From Riptortus pedestris (taxonomy: Eukaryota > Arthropoda > Insecta > Hemiptera > Alydidae): a stretch of DNA of 64,000 bases. The stretch lies in assembly GCA_019009955.1 (NCBI GenBank), contig CM032232.1:50468501-50532500 (forward strand), written 5' to 3'. The notes under the pieces were generated by a model, which saw only the letters and a list, made by a program, of their open reading frames with translations, was not told the origin of the DNA and did not search any database. This document shows, in pieces, positions 1 to 11,804 of this stretch (its first letter is position 1; each line of letters opens with the position of its first letter). A program made the translations under genes and the position numbers.

Positions 1-1370
1 CATCTATTCTCTAATTTTGGGAACAATCTATTGTCTGATTCATATATCATCAGGTTACAATAATCACATTTTGCCTGGTTAATGATGTCATACGTCGCCT
101 GGTAATTTTAATCATATATTCTCCGTTTTTGGTGGTCATCTATTGTCTTATTAAAATAAGCATCTATTAACCTATAGTAATAATATATTGTTCCAGTACA
201 GTAATCATTTATTTACTTATTATGGTAATTCCGTTTTCTTTAGTTATGGAAATCATCTATTACCTTATTTTGATAAGCATATATTGCTTCATTTTTGTAA
301 TAATTTATTATCTTATTATAGTAATAATCTAAGGTCTCACCGGGGTCACAATCTACTGCCTGAACATGATTATCATTTATCATTTGGTTATAGTTCATCT
401 TATCTTTGGTAATGGGAAATATCTTTCTCCTGATAATGTTAATTATATATTCTCCGTTCATAGTTATCACCTATTGTCTTATTATAGTAATCATATATTA
501 TCTTATGGTAATCGTATATTGTTACAGTGCAGTAATCATTTATTAACTTATTATGGTAATTATATTTTCTTTGGTTATGGGAATTATCTTATTATATTGA
601 TCATCTATGGTCTTATCAGGATTATAATCTATTGCCTGAACATGATTATCATTTTCATTTGGTTATGGTTCATCTATTTTTTGGTTGTGGGATACTCTTG
701 ATAATTTTAATCATATATTCCCCGTTCATAGTGACCATCTATTGTCTTATTACAGTAATCACATATATTATCGTAACGGAATCATATATTTTTTCAGTAC
801 ATTTCTTATCTTATTATGGTAATTATCTTTTCTTTGGTTATGGGAATCATCTATTACCTTATTATGAGAATCATCTTTGCTTTATTTTTGTAATAATTTA
901 TTATCTTATTATGACAATTATCTATGGTCCCATCACGGCAATAATCAATTGCCTGAGTATGATAATCATTGTTTTATTTTATTATGGTAATCATTTATTC
1001 TTTGGTTATGAGAGTCATCTATTATCTGAATAAGGAAATCATCTATGGTTTTTTTTTTATAGTAATCATCTAGCATATTATGGTAAACAGCTATTGCTTT
1101 ATTATAGTAATCATTTATTATATTATTATGGTAATCATATTTACTTTGGTTTTGGTCATAGCCAACAGGTTATAGCCTGACAATGGCTATTATCTATTGT
1201 CTTATCATAGTAATAATCTATTTTCTGATTATAGTAGTCAAATATTCTGATATTGCGGTAATTTTGATTATTATTGTATGGTTATGGTAAACATAATTTG
1301 AGTGCGAATAGTAACCAATTGTGTGAACAGAGAAGAATTATGTGACAATAATAATATATTGTTTAGACGT
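1..1370. repeat. Degenerate left flank of the 24-bp satellite array
   Basis: Diverged tandem monomers of about 24 bp, recognisable by repeated GGTAATCATCTATTG-type blocks followed by CTTATTAT-type blocks. Base substitutions and small indels are common, so neighbouring units agree only partly. The same monomer, homogenised, forms the core to the right. Short open frames in this stretch are by-products of the repeat. Confidence 0.85.
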
Positions 1371-4300
1371 AATCATATATTTAGATGTGGTAACCGTGTG
1401 TTGTCAACATATGGAAATCATATATTGTCTGGATATGGTAATCATAAATGGTTTAGATGCGGTATCCATGGATTGCCTGTATATGGTAAACAGATATTCT
1501 CTGGATATGGTAATCATATATGGTTTAGATGCGGTAACCGTGTGTTGTCTACATATGGAAATCATATATTGTCTGGTTATGGTAATCATTTATGGTTAAG
1601 ATGTGGTAACCGTGTGTTGTCAACATATGGAAATCATATATTGTCTGGATATGGTAATCATATATGGTTTAGATGCGGTAACCGTGTGTTGTCAACATAT
1701 GGAAATCATATATTGTCTGGATAAGGTAATCATATATGGTTTAGATGCGGTAACCGTGTGTTGTCTACATATGGAAATCATATATTGTCTGGTTATGGTA
1801 ATCATAAATGGTTTAGATGCGGTATCCATGGATTGCCTGTATATGGTAAACAGATATTCTCTGGATATGGTAATCATATATGGTTTAGATGCGGTAACCG
1901 TGTGTTGTCTACATATGGAAATCATATATTGTCTGGATATGGTAATCATATATGGTTTAGATGCGGTAACCGTGTGTTGTCAACATATGGAAATCATATA
2001 TTGTCTGGATATGGTAATCATATATGGTTTAGATGTGGTAACCGTGTGTTGTCAACATATGGAAATCATATATTGTCTGGATATGGTAATCATATATGGT
2101 TTAGATGCGGTAACCGTGTGTTGTCAACATATGGAAATCATATATTGTCTGAATAAGGTAATCATATATGGTTTAGATGCGGTAACCGTGTGTTGTCTAC
2201 ATATGGAAATCATATATTGTCTGGTTATGGTAATCATAAATGGTTTAGATGCGGTAACCATGGATTGCCTGTATATGGTAAACAGATATTCTCTGGATAT
2301 GGTAATCATATATGGTTTAGATGCGGTAACCGTGTGTTGTCTACATATGGAAATCATATATTGTCTGGTTATGGTAATCATTTATGGTTTAGATGCGGTA
2401 ACCGTGTGTTGTCAACATATGGAAATCATATATTGTCTGGATATGGTAATCATATATGGTTTAGATGCGGTAACCGTGTGTTGTCAACATATGGAAATCA
2501 TATATTGTCTGGATATGGTAATCATATATGGTTTAGATGTGGTAACCGTGTGTTGTCAACATATGGAAATCATATATTGTCTGGATATGGTAATCATATA
2601 TGGTTTAGATGCGGTAACCGTGTGTTGTCAACATATGGAAATCATATATTGTCTGGATAAGGTAATCATAAATGGTTTAGATGCGGTATCCATGGATTGC
2701 CTGTATATGGTAAACAGATATTCTCTGGATATGGTAATCATATATGGTTTAGATGCGGTAACCGTGTGTTGTCTACATATGGAAATCATATATTGTCTGG
2801 TTATGGTAATCATTTATGGTTTAGATGTGGTAACCGTGTGTTGTCAACATATGGAAATCATATATTGTCTGGATATGGTAATCATAAATGGTTTAGATGC
2901 GGTAACCGTGTGTTGTCAACATATGGAAATCATATATTGTCTGGATAAGGTAATCATATATGGTTTAGATGCGGTAACCGTGTGTTGTCTACATATGGAA
3001 ATCATATATTGTCTGGTTATGGTAATCATAAATGGTTTAGATGCGGTATCCATGGATTGCCTGTATATGGTAAACAGATATTCTCTGGATATGGTAATCA
3101 TATATGGTTTAGATGCGGTAACCGTGTGTTGTCTACATATGGAAATCATATATTGTCTGGATATGGTAATCATATATGGTTTAGATGCGGTAACCGTGTG
3201 TTGTCAACATATGGAAATCATATATTGTCTGGATATGGTAATCATATATGGTTTAGATGTGGTAACCGTGTGTTGTCAACATATGGAAATCATATATTGT
3301 CTGGATATGGTAATCATATATGGTTTAGATGCGGTAACCGTGTGTTGTCAACATATGGAAATCATATATTGTCTGAATAAGGTAATCATATATGGTTTAG
3401 ATGCGGTAACCGTGTGTTGTCTACATATGGAAATCATATATTGTCTGGTTATGGTAATCATAAATGGTTTAGATGCGGTAACCATGGATTGCCTGTATAT
3501 GGTAAACAGATATTCTCTGGATATGGTAATCATATATGGTTTAGATGCGGTAACCGTGTGTTGTCTACATATGGAAATCATATATTGTCTGGTTATGGTA
3601 ATCATTTATGGTTTAGATGCGGTAACCGTGTGTTGTCAACATATGGAAATCATATATTGTCTGGTTATGGTAATCATATATGGTTTAGATGCGGTAACCG
3701 TGTGTTGTCAACATATGGAAATCATATATTGTCTGGATATGGTAATCATATATGGTTTAGATGTGGTAACCGTGTGTTGTCAACATATGGAAATCATATA
3801 TTGTCTGGATATGGTAATCATATATGGTTTAGATGCGGTAACCGTGTGTTGTCTACATATGGAAATCATATATTGTCTGGTTATGGTAATCATAAATGGT
3901 TTAGATGCGGTAACCGTGTGTTGTCTACATATGGAAATCATATATTGTCTGGTTATGGTAATCATATATGGTTTAGATGCGGTAACCATGGATTGCCTGT
4001 ATATGGTAAACAGATATTCTCTGGATATGGTAATCATATATGGTTTAGATGCGGTAACCGTGTGTTGTCTACATATGGAAATCATATATTGTCTGGTTAT
4101 GGTAATCATTTATGGTTTAGATGCGGTAACCATGGATTGTCTGTATATGGTAAACATATATTCTCTGGATATGGTAATCATAAATGGTTTAGATGCGGTA
4201 ACCATGGATTGCCTGTATATGGTAAACAGATATTCTCTGGATATGGTAATCATATATGGTTTAGATGCGGTAACCGTGTGTTGTCTACATATGGAAATCA

Positions 4301-4775
4301 TATATTGTCTGGTTATGGTAATCATTTATGGTTTAGATGCGGTAACCGTGTGTTGTCAACATATGGAAATCATATATTGTCTGGTTATGGTAATCATATA
4401 TGGTTTAGATGCGGTAACCGTGTGTTGTCAACATATGGAAATCATATATTGTCTGGATATGGTAATCATATATGGTTTAGATGCGGTAACCGTGTGTTGT
4501 CAACATATGGAAATCATATATTGTCTGGATATGGTAATCATATATGGTTTAGATGCGGTAACCATGGATTGTCTGTATATGGTAAACATATATTCTCTGG
4601 ATATGGTAATCATATATGGTGTAGATGCGGTAGCCGTGTGTTGTCTACATATGGAAATCATATATGGTCTGGTTGTGGTAATCATATATGGTTTAGATGC
4701 GGTAACCATGGATTGTCTGTATATGGTAAACAGATATTCTCTGGATATGGTAATCATATATGGTTTAGATGGAAT
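1371..4775. repeat. Homogenised satellite core, 24-bp monomer in a 72-bp higher-order repeat
   Basis: Three related 24-bp monomers form a 72-bp unit: one with GGTAATCATATATGG, one with GGTAACCGTGTGTTG, and one with GGAAATCATATATTGTCTGG. Some units carry a variant block (ATCCATGGATTGCCTGTATATGG, spanning two monomers) ending in AACAGATATTCTC. A larger period is visible: about 0.9 kb near 1690-2600 recurs with a 1224-bp offset (17 x 72) near 2914-3824. Because every period is a multiple of 3, two plus-strand frames stay open for long distances. I read this as satellite DNA, not a gene. Confidence 0.95.
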
Positions 4776-4780
4776 CGCTT

Positions 4781-5331
4781 TGTTGCGAAAACTACGTACA
4801 TAAAAAATTAAACAGGGTTAATCACATATTTAAGAAGTACGAAGTAGATGGAAGGAGCCGACCGATGGGAGGACCATTGGCGTTGAAAGTGTCTCGACTA
4901 TGCGCTCTAGCCCGTTCTCGGCCATCCCTTTGATATTACCACTGAACTATAAAAGGGACCCAACCCGCCCCGAGAGTTTTAGTTTGTTCTCAGTTCTCTT
5001 CAAGTCAATAACAGTGCGTTCAGTGAACAGTGTTTTTAATTTCTGTACACCGTAGTGCTGTGTTTATATAAAGAACAGTGTAGCGCTGTGTTCTTTGTGG
5101 AAATCAGTGCAGTGCCTTGCTTTTATGAACTTCGGTGATCGTGAGCTATTGAACTTTGCAATAAGAACAATGAAGTCATCAGTGCATACTGTAAGTAATA
5201 GTTAAGAATTATGTACCAAGTGTGTTGTGCATTGTCAAATAAATTATGCAGTGATAAAGCGTATGTGTTTAATTTTTGAATCCAAAAGAACTCTAATAAT
5301 TTTATTATTATTTTATGTAATAAATGTAACA
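4781..5331 (+). mobile_element. Solo LTR, copy 1 (TG...CA type)
   Basis: It starts TGTTGCGAAAAC and ends TGTAACA, giving the usual TG...CA termini over 551 bp. It holds a TATAAAA box near 4949 followed by CAGT-rich initiator sequence. Related copies lie at 10568-11778 and, inverted, at 43113-43769. No internal coding region, primer-binding site or second LTR is adjacent, so it is a solo LTR. It sits inside the satellite, but the bases just left and right do not form an obvious target-site duplication. Gypsy versus BEL cannot be decided from the LTR alone. Confidence 0.8.
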
Positions 5332-5880
5332 ATATATTGTCAAGTAATGGTATCCATATATAGTTTAAATGCGGTATGCATGTATTGTCTGGAAATGGTA
5401 ATCATATATTGTTTAAATGTGGTAATCATATATTGTCTAGTAATAGTAATCATATATTGTCTGGTAATGGTAATCATATATTGTTTAAACATAGTTACCA
5501 TGTATTGTCTGGATATGGTAATCACATATTCTCTGGTAATGGTAATCATAAATTGTCTGGTAATGGTAATCATATATTGTTTAAACATAGTTACCATGTA
5601 TTGTCTGGATATGGTAATCACATATTCTCTGGTAATGGTAATCATAAATTGTCTGGTAATGGTAATCATATATTGTTTAAACATAGTTACCATGTATTGT
5701 CTGGATATGGTAATCACATATTCTCTGGTAATGGTAATCATATATTGTCCGGTAATGGTAATCATATATTGTTTATATGTGGTAATCATATATTGTCTGG
5801 ATATGGTAATCATATGCTGTTTAGATGTGATAATCATCTATTGTCTGGCTATAGTAATCATCTGGCTAGAGCTATTATTG
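5332..5880. repeat. Right flank of the satellite array, 24-bp monomers
   Basis: About 23 monomers of the same satellite, here without the 72-bp higher-order unit of the core. A local three- to five-monomer block containing AAACATAGTTACCATG is repeated three times. The array ends near 5880, where GCTAGAGC is directly repeated. Both strands carry open frames only because the period is 24. Confidence 0.9.
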
Positions 5881-5907
5881 CTAGAGCCATAATGTTATAG
5901 GTTTTAG

Positions 5908-5949
5908 TATTTCCCCCTGCTTTTTAATATAAAAAAGCAGGGGGAAATA
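5908..5949. other. Perfect 18-bp-stem hairpin
   Basis: An 18-bp arm (TATTTCCCCCTGCTTTTT) is followed by a 6-nt loop and its exact reverse complement. It lies about 30 bp beyond the end of the satellite. It could be a transposon terminus or a relic of inverted insertion. No gene is next to it. Confidence 0.85.
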
Positions 5950-6349
5950 TTTAAACGTGTAGCTAGAAATAGACATTGTTGCAGCAGCTGTAGCGTGCCT
6001 CGGCCCTAGAGTGGGGAAGGCGTCAAGAGACCCCCCCACCCCCATATTTACAATTCATTAGCAGAGGCCTTGACGCCTCGGGCTCAAAATGGAGCTCCAA
6101 GTGGCCATTAAATATTCAGCCTCAGCTCTTCCAGTGACGAAAATATCCAGCGGTAGTCAGCTGTGTACAAATGACTTTTTAATAGAAAACTCTCCTTCGG
6201 CTGACTCCTCTGTAAAAGTTCAAAAGTAAGTTTTCTTTTTACCTGCTAATAAGCGCATCACTACTAGCACAAAATATTGCTAAGGGCATTGTCCTATGAC
6301 ACAGGCTTTGCAAACAACATTTTTTCGAATACTCACTACTTGACATTTT
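5950..6349. other. Unassigned spacer, relatively GC-rich in its first half
   Basis: No gene was recognised. A 10-bp inverted repeat, AGGCGTCAAG at 6018-6027 and its complement at 6069-6078, brackets a C-rich run. The rest shows no clear repeat or coding signal. Confidence 0.5.
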
Positions 6350-6784
6350 GAAAGTCCGTCTCGCAGGAACTGCGTAAACTAAGCAGATTTCCCACGCGAT
6401 GTATTACAATAGAGAAATTTCACGAGAGCCGAGCAGTCAAGGAAACGGCCGAACTAGCTTTTGGGGGGAAAGTCACTCGTCCGTTAGCCGCCAAGATTTA
6501 TTAAAAATGCAAATATCTCGGTTAATATTCAAGATAGAGAATAAATGTATATAACAATATTTATAGTAAATTTAATTTGCAATAAGATTAATTCTATACA
6601 GGTTTTCGATCCGACGCATAATAACGGAGATATTTTGAATTTTCAAAAATCCCCCCTCTAAACCACCCCTCCCACTGGTCCGGTTTCAGCCATTAACGAA
6701 CTTGATCTTCCATTTTACATAAAACGATTAAATTCCGAGTTTGGTAACGATCAAACAAAAATTGCGACCGCTAGAGCGTTAACA

Positions 6785-6852
<68 letters not shown>

Positions 6853-7030
6853 CATATACATAAAACGCTTATATTTCGAGTTTGGTAACGATAAGATAAA
6901 AATTGTGACCACTTGAGGGGTAACAGACAAATATACATTTATATATAATTTCGAACGGGCCTCATTTTCATCTTCTACGAGGTAGCATCTTAGTTTACAG
7001 AGCCATATGTACGTGACGTACTTTTTCTGA
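6350..7030 (-). mobile_element. HINE-like element, inverted, with damaged far end
   Basis: It begins AAAGTCCGTC and the terminal hairpin, then AAGCAGATTTCCC, the family interior and a (TA)n tract at about 6787-6846. The GTTTGGTAACG block occurs twice, once on each side of the (TA)n tract, so the copy is internally duplicated. Instead of the palindromic end it runs into a decayed second copy of the hairpin end (TTAGTTTACAG...GTACTTTTT, about 6992-7028). Confidence 0.7.
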
Positions 7031-7418
7031 CTCCTACATTAGTATACGATCGAAACTTGTACGTGTGGCGGATGCTGGGACAACAGTAATAACGTGTGCC
7101 ACCATATGCTCTAGAGGTAACCGCAAGATAGCCTGCCGAGTGATGTACTAGGAACATAAACAATTATTAGGTTACCATGGAAACATATAGGTTATGAAAT
7201 GGCTGAGACCAGAGTGAAAATATGTGGGTTATGTTAAGTTGTGGTGTTATAAGTTGAGTCTGATTGTTTGTGTAAGTTGAGTTTGATAAATAAAATAAGA
7301 TGCGTTTCAAACGTTTATTTTGTTATTTATTGACCTATTTTTTGACGTTCTTCGTTAAAAACTCAACCCGAGACATCCACATTTTTAATAAGAATCAATA
7401 AGTTTCAAAGTAAGAATA
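7030..7418. other. Unassigned spacer
   Basis: No open frame of note and no repeat match inside the window. It includes a plain AT-rich stretch and one AATAAA-like motif, with no gene attached. Confidence 0.4.
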
Positions 7419-7561
7419 TTAGCAGATTTTCCTTAAGGGAAATCAGCAATTGAGGTCGTAGTCATGACACGATTTTCGAAAAATTTCTTCAAATCTCCAT
7501 TGATCCGAAATTTGATAAAATCTCATGTAGATGACTAAAATTAGGTCCGTTCAAATGTAGA

Positions 7562-7608
<47 letters not shown>

Positions 7609-8083
7609 ATATATATTTGTTTGTTAACGGTCTAACGGTCTCAATTTTTGTTTAATCGTTACCGAAATCGATATTTAATCGTTTTATGTAAAAAGAAAGA
7701 TTGCCAATGGCTGAAATCGGACCAGTGTGAGGGGAGATTTACAGGAAGAATTTCGATGATTCGAAATATATCCGGTACTATACGTCAGATCGAAAAATTG
7801 TATAGACCAATCATATTGCATCAATAAATGTTTTTATGTAAGTTTTTGGACTATCTTGATTATTAACCGAGATATTTGCATTTTTTAGTTTTCGGCTATC
7901 CGTAAACCCGCACTTCTACTCATGTCATATTAACAGTAAGTTTTATATTATGAAGCACATTATTTGAAGCCTAAATACTAAATATTTGTTCATATTGAAC
8001 TTTTACGTTTTGAGGTAAATGCAAATACGTGGGGCACGTGGGAAATGTTTTTAGATAACGCAGCCCCTGCGTGACGGACTTTT
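7419..8083 (+). mobile_element. HINE-like element, full length, subfamily B
   Basis: It starts TTAGCAGATTTTCCTTAAGGG and ends CGCAGCCCCTGCGTGACGGACTTTT. In between lie the (TA)n tract, GTTTGTTAACGGTCT, the CCGTTTTATG-type block and the GATATTTGCATTTTTTAG block. It differs from the main type in having a CTACTCATGTCATATTAACA segment before the 3' end; the same segment occurs at about 12300, 18670 and 45600. Confidence 0.75.
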
Positions 8084-8456
8084 CCTATTTATATTTCCCT
8101 AACTTGTCCAGACGTCAAACTCAGTCACTATTCTCAGGACTTTGCCTTAGGGTTGTAAAGGTACAAGGAAGCGAGACGAAGAGAGAAAAAAGAAAAGAGA
8201 GACCTGAGTGAACAATAAGAATGAGAGATCACTCCATTTCGAAGGAAATTGGTCACGTGCCTTAAGATGAATGAGGACTGGGCGTGGCCATATCTCGGGA
8301 AATTCGGAAAATTGGGGATAATAGAATAAAGGAAAGTTCCCAGCGATACTTGATACTAAGGCGTAAAGTTCCCGGAAAAATGGGATTCGACTTTTTAAGG
8401 CTACATATTTCTAAAGGGTTCATGATTCATACAGATATTTACATATATCTTACATC

Positions 8457-8510
<54 letters not shown>

Positions 8511-8627
8511 TATTTGTGAGTTTGAACCAAACACCATATCCATTCATTTAAAACACCTTCAGTTTTCAAATATCCCCAAAGCTTTTTTACATACATATGT
8601 ATGAATATATATAAAACCTTTATTTAT

Positions 8628-8720
8628 TTATTAACGTCCACTTTTTGCAACTCAGCTAATTGGGACGGGTTATCTAGAGGTTACAACCCTTTTCTAGCCA
8701 GGGTGAGATTTTAGGATAAA
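8628..8720 (-). mobile_element. SINE fragment (3' part, inverted)
   Basis: It carries the tail side of the tRNA-derived SINE seen intact at 35166-35393, reading ATTAACGTCCACTTTTTGC then CCCTTTTCTAGCCAGGGTG. The tRNA-like head is missing. Confidence 0.7.
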
Positions 8721-8934
8721 AAAACCTATGATAACATTAACAATTTTTTTTATATATCTGAGATACTTTTAGCTATTTCTTGTCCCATAGCAATAATATA
8801 TTAAAAAATATTTTAATTTACATGCTTAAGTACCTAAATAAAATAAGTGAATAAGTATTTCGATTACATTTTAGAGGATTAATTTTGTCAAGTGAGTTGT
8901 GAGTTAAGGACTAGGTTTTAACGTCTCTTTGGGG

Positions 8935-9060
8935 TGTTTTAATAACTGAGTTCGATTCCCGCCTGGGGAACACGAATTTATGGAGCGTCTAACTGATTAA
9001 ATAAAATACTTAGTCATACCCTGGGAGAAATAAATGATAAAATATGAGATAACCTAATCT
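8935..9060 (+). mobile_element. Degenerate SINE fragment
   Basis: It contains a good B-box (GAGTTCGATTCCCGCCTGG) followed by diverged SINE body (GAATTTATGGAGCG, then TAAATAAAATACTTAGTC). The A-box region and the tail are not convincing. Confidence 0.6.
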
Positions 9061-9304
9061 GTGAGCCATTCCGACAAGTCAGAATTACTCATAATTTATG
9101 CAGCAGCTATGTAAACGACTTTTGCTTCCTTGTAAAAAATAAGTATTCCTCGTAAGAAGTAGGTATCTCGCATAATCCAGAAATGACTAGCCTTAGAACA
9201 TTGAGATCTGTATATTTAAGACTGCAATAACATCAACTTGGGTATCTTCCCTTTGATCAAAATCGACTATGGAATTGGGCTGTGATTAATTATGCTTTAC
9301 GACA

Positions 9305-9952
9305 TTTGATTTATTTGTCTGTTAACGCTCTAGTGGTCTTAATTTTGGTTTTATCGTTACCAAACGCCATATTTAATCGTTTTATGTAAATTGAAAGATT
9401 GAGTTCGTTATTAGTTGAAATCAAGTGGGAGGGGGGGGGGGGATTTGGAGATGGAGAATTTGGAAAATTCGACATATCTCCGTTACTGTACGTTGGATCG
9501 AAAACTTTATGTGAAGCTTAATAATATATATTGTTTTCAAGAGACCTTTATTATACGAGATACTTGCAAATACGTTCTGGTACCCCCCGTCATAAGTTCT
9601 TGGCCCACTAAAATGTGATTGATTGAGATAAAAATGATTCCGATTCATTATAAATTACCGTAGTAGATATAGTATAAAGTTTTCAATAAAATTAATATGT
9701 TATATTCTGATATATTTTAGTAATTGCGTTTCTTCCGGTCTAGAATTCAGGTTGGCTGGCCCGTTTGTTTACAATTCAGACGCATTCCTTTGTAGAGTTA
9801 TTAACTTTAAATTGAATAATTTCTCATTACCGTTTGTATTTATTCACTTAATATTCGCGGAGGCGTTGTGCTACCAGTGTGTATATCTGTTGTAAACCTT
9901 TGCGTAGGAAATCTGCTTAGTTTACGTAGCCCCTGCGTGACGGACTTTTTTT
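9305..9952 (+). mobile_element. HINE-like element lacking its 5' end
   Basis: It enters at TTTGTCTGTTAACGCTCTAG, just where the (TA)n tract normally ends, and runs to TTTACGTAGCCCCTGCGTGACGGAC and T8. It belongs to a longer subfamily shared with 52125-52960, with extra sequence around CCACTAAAATGTGATTG and a TTCTCATTACCGTTTGTATT block. A G-run at 9428-9441 is part of the family's normal G-rich block. Confidence 0.7.
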
Positions 9953-10567
9953 TTATTTTATGCTTTGAAACGTGTGTCCCTTTCAAACGAACGAATTCAC
10001 CAAATTATTTTGAATATTTAATTTCATCGGAGTTCAAGCAAGTAATGTAGAGTCTACATCGCATATTTTCTTGAATTGCTACTCCATCACCAATTATAGT
10101 TGTTTATGTTTTAATTTTTTTTTTTATATGCATGTGTAAATTTCAAACGCCCCTACCGAGTAACTGAAGAGAAACAGTGCATTTCCACTGTTAGCCCGAG
10201 AAAAGGATGAGAAATAAGGCGTTGTAAGTAAAAGCGAGGCATTGTTAAAAAGGCCGTGATAAAATAAATCTCCGCAGATAAATATGATAAGGAGACATGA
10301 AAGGAGTGGGGGGGATATGCCTGTTGTTTATGAGGGGGGCCGCTAGAGGGCGGGCATAGAGATATATTTCACCGAACCCTTTCCTCCAGCCATTTGTCTT
10401 CCTATCCGAGCCACCCTCATCATCCTGACCTCTTTATGTAAGTTAGTGTTAGCACCGTCATGGAGTTACTTCTCTAAATACCATTATGGAACGCACCTCT
10501 AATGTCACGCACAGGAATGATATTACACAGTAATAAATAATACCTCAATATATGTAGTAAAATATAT
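9953..10567. other. Unassigned spacer before the second LTR
   Basis: No gene or repeat recognised. There is a G-rich patch around 10304-10360 and a plain AT-rich remainder. Confidence 0.4.
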
Positions 10568-11778
10568 TCTTGCAAAAAATACGTACATGTAAAATTAAAC
10601 AGTTAATCCCGTATTTCAAGAAGTACGAAGGAGATGAAAGAAGCCAACTGACGGATGACTATTGGTGCCCCAAGTGACTACTGGTGCCGGGACTGTTCTA
10701 GACTACGCGTCTAGTTCCTTCGAGACAGTTTCCTTTGGTGTCTCCGCTCCTCTATAAAAGCGTTCAGCTTGCCCCCCGACCATTTCCCGTCGACATGTAA
10801 AATTCTTTGATTCCCTCAACCACATAGATAATCCTCTCTACCGCTCCATACCCCCTCCTCAGCAGCCGGTGAGATGGCGGCAGTTTGGTCTAGATGAGCC
10901 CCTAGTCGATCTCACCCGCTGCTGACACCCATCCTCATAGTGCCCCAGGATCGGCCAACAATATACAAACAGGGGTAAACCCTCATCTTTACCCCTCTAT
11001 TATAGCCCTGTTAGTTTAAGTTAGGTTAGTAAGGATAATTTAGTATGGTTTTTATTTTTAGTATAGTTTAGGTTTACCTTAGTTTAGTTTGATAGTTTTG
11101 GGAGGCCCTTACCCCTTCACAATTCACCGGCTTCCTTAGATTTATTTACTGGCTGTAGCGGCCATCTTTCTTCTTTTCTTCTTATCTCCTCTCCATCTAT
11201 CCCTTTCCTTCTTCTTTCGTTTTCTTCCTATCCCTCACAACCCACCCGGGTCACCCACCTTCTTAGTTCCATTACACCACATCATCATCATTTAGTTCAG
11301 TAGAAGGGGAACTATCCATTCTCACCCCCGGTAGGTCACACTACCTTAACACAATCAAGATCAGAAGTTGGGTCTCCGATAAATAAAAAAAAAAAGACAG
11401 TTAGTTCGTTATTAGCTCTCTCCAAGTGATCAACAGGGCGTTCAGTGCAGCTTCAGTAAACAGTGCGTCTTAGTAAAGTGTTTTGTTTGAAGAACAGTGT
11501 TGTGCCGAGACTCGGTAAATAACATTATAGCGCCGTGTTTAAGACAGTTTAGTGATGGATTTTTGTGAATTATTGGACTGTGTAATAAGAAGAACAGTGA
11601 AGCTATCAGTGCATACTGTGAGTAGTAGTTAAGAATAATTAACCAAGTGTCTACTGCATTGCTGAATAAATTTTGAAGTGATAAAAACTCTGAAGTTTGT
11701 GTGTGTTTAATTTTGCAATCCAAAAGAACTCTAATAAACAACGTTTATAACTGATTATTTTGTGTAATAGACCCAACA
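10568..11778 (+). mobile_element. Solo LTR, copy 2, interrupted by a poly(A) retroelement
   Basis: The outer parts align with the solo LTR at 4781-5331: the start around TTGCAAAAAATACGTAC, CTATAAAAG near 10752, and from 11399 the GTTCAGTG and AAGAACAGTG repeats to the end in CCCAACA. The middle (10781-11395) is a foreign insertion. Without it the LTR is about 600 bp. Its first base pairs have decayed from TGTTG to TCTTG. Confidence 0.75.
10781..11395 (+). mobile_element. Retroposon insertion with poly(A) tail
   Basis: About 615 bp unlike its AT-rich surroundings. It starts CATTTCCCGTCG, contains GGTGAGATGGCGGCAG and CCCCAGGATCGGCC blocks, and ends in AAATAAAAAAAAAAA. A GAC trinucleotide lies on both sides (10778-10780 and 11396-11398). 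A 3' poly(A) tail and insertion into an LTR fit a 5'-truncated LINE or a SINE. No coding domain was recognised. Confidence 0.6.
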
Positions 11779-11804
11779 ATATATATATATTGTTGGGTTT
11801 TATA

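Noticed and set aside
1603..4803. 1066-residue repetitive protein gene
   Set aside because: The frame follows from a 24-bp satellite period with few stops. A second plus frame and several minus frames are also long, there is no promoter or signal, and the flanks decay into the same satellite.
1..5880. CRISPR array
   Set aside because: The repeated unit is continuous, with no unique spacers, in a eukaryotic context.
5340..5900. Three overlapping frames of 165-221 codons
   Set aside because: They are by-products of the 24-bp satellite; the longest also starts inside the solo LTR.
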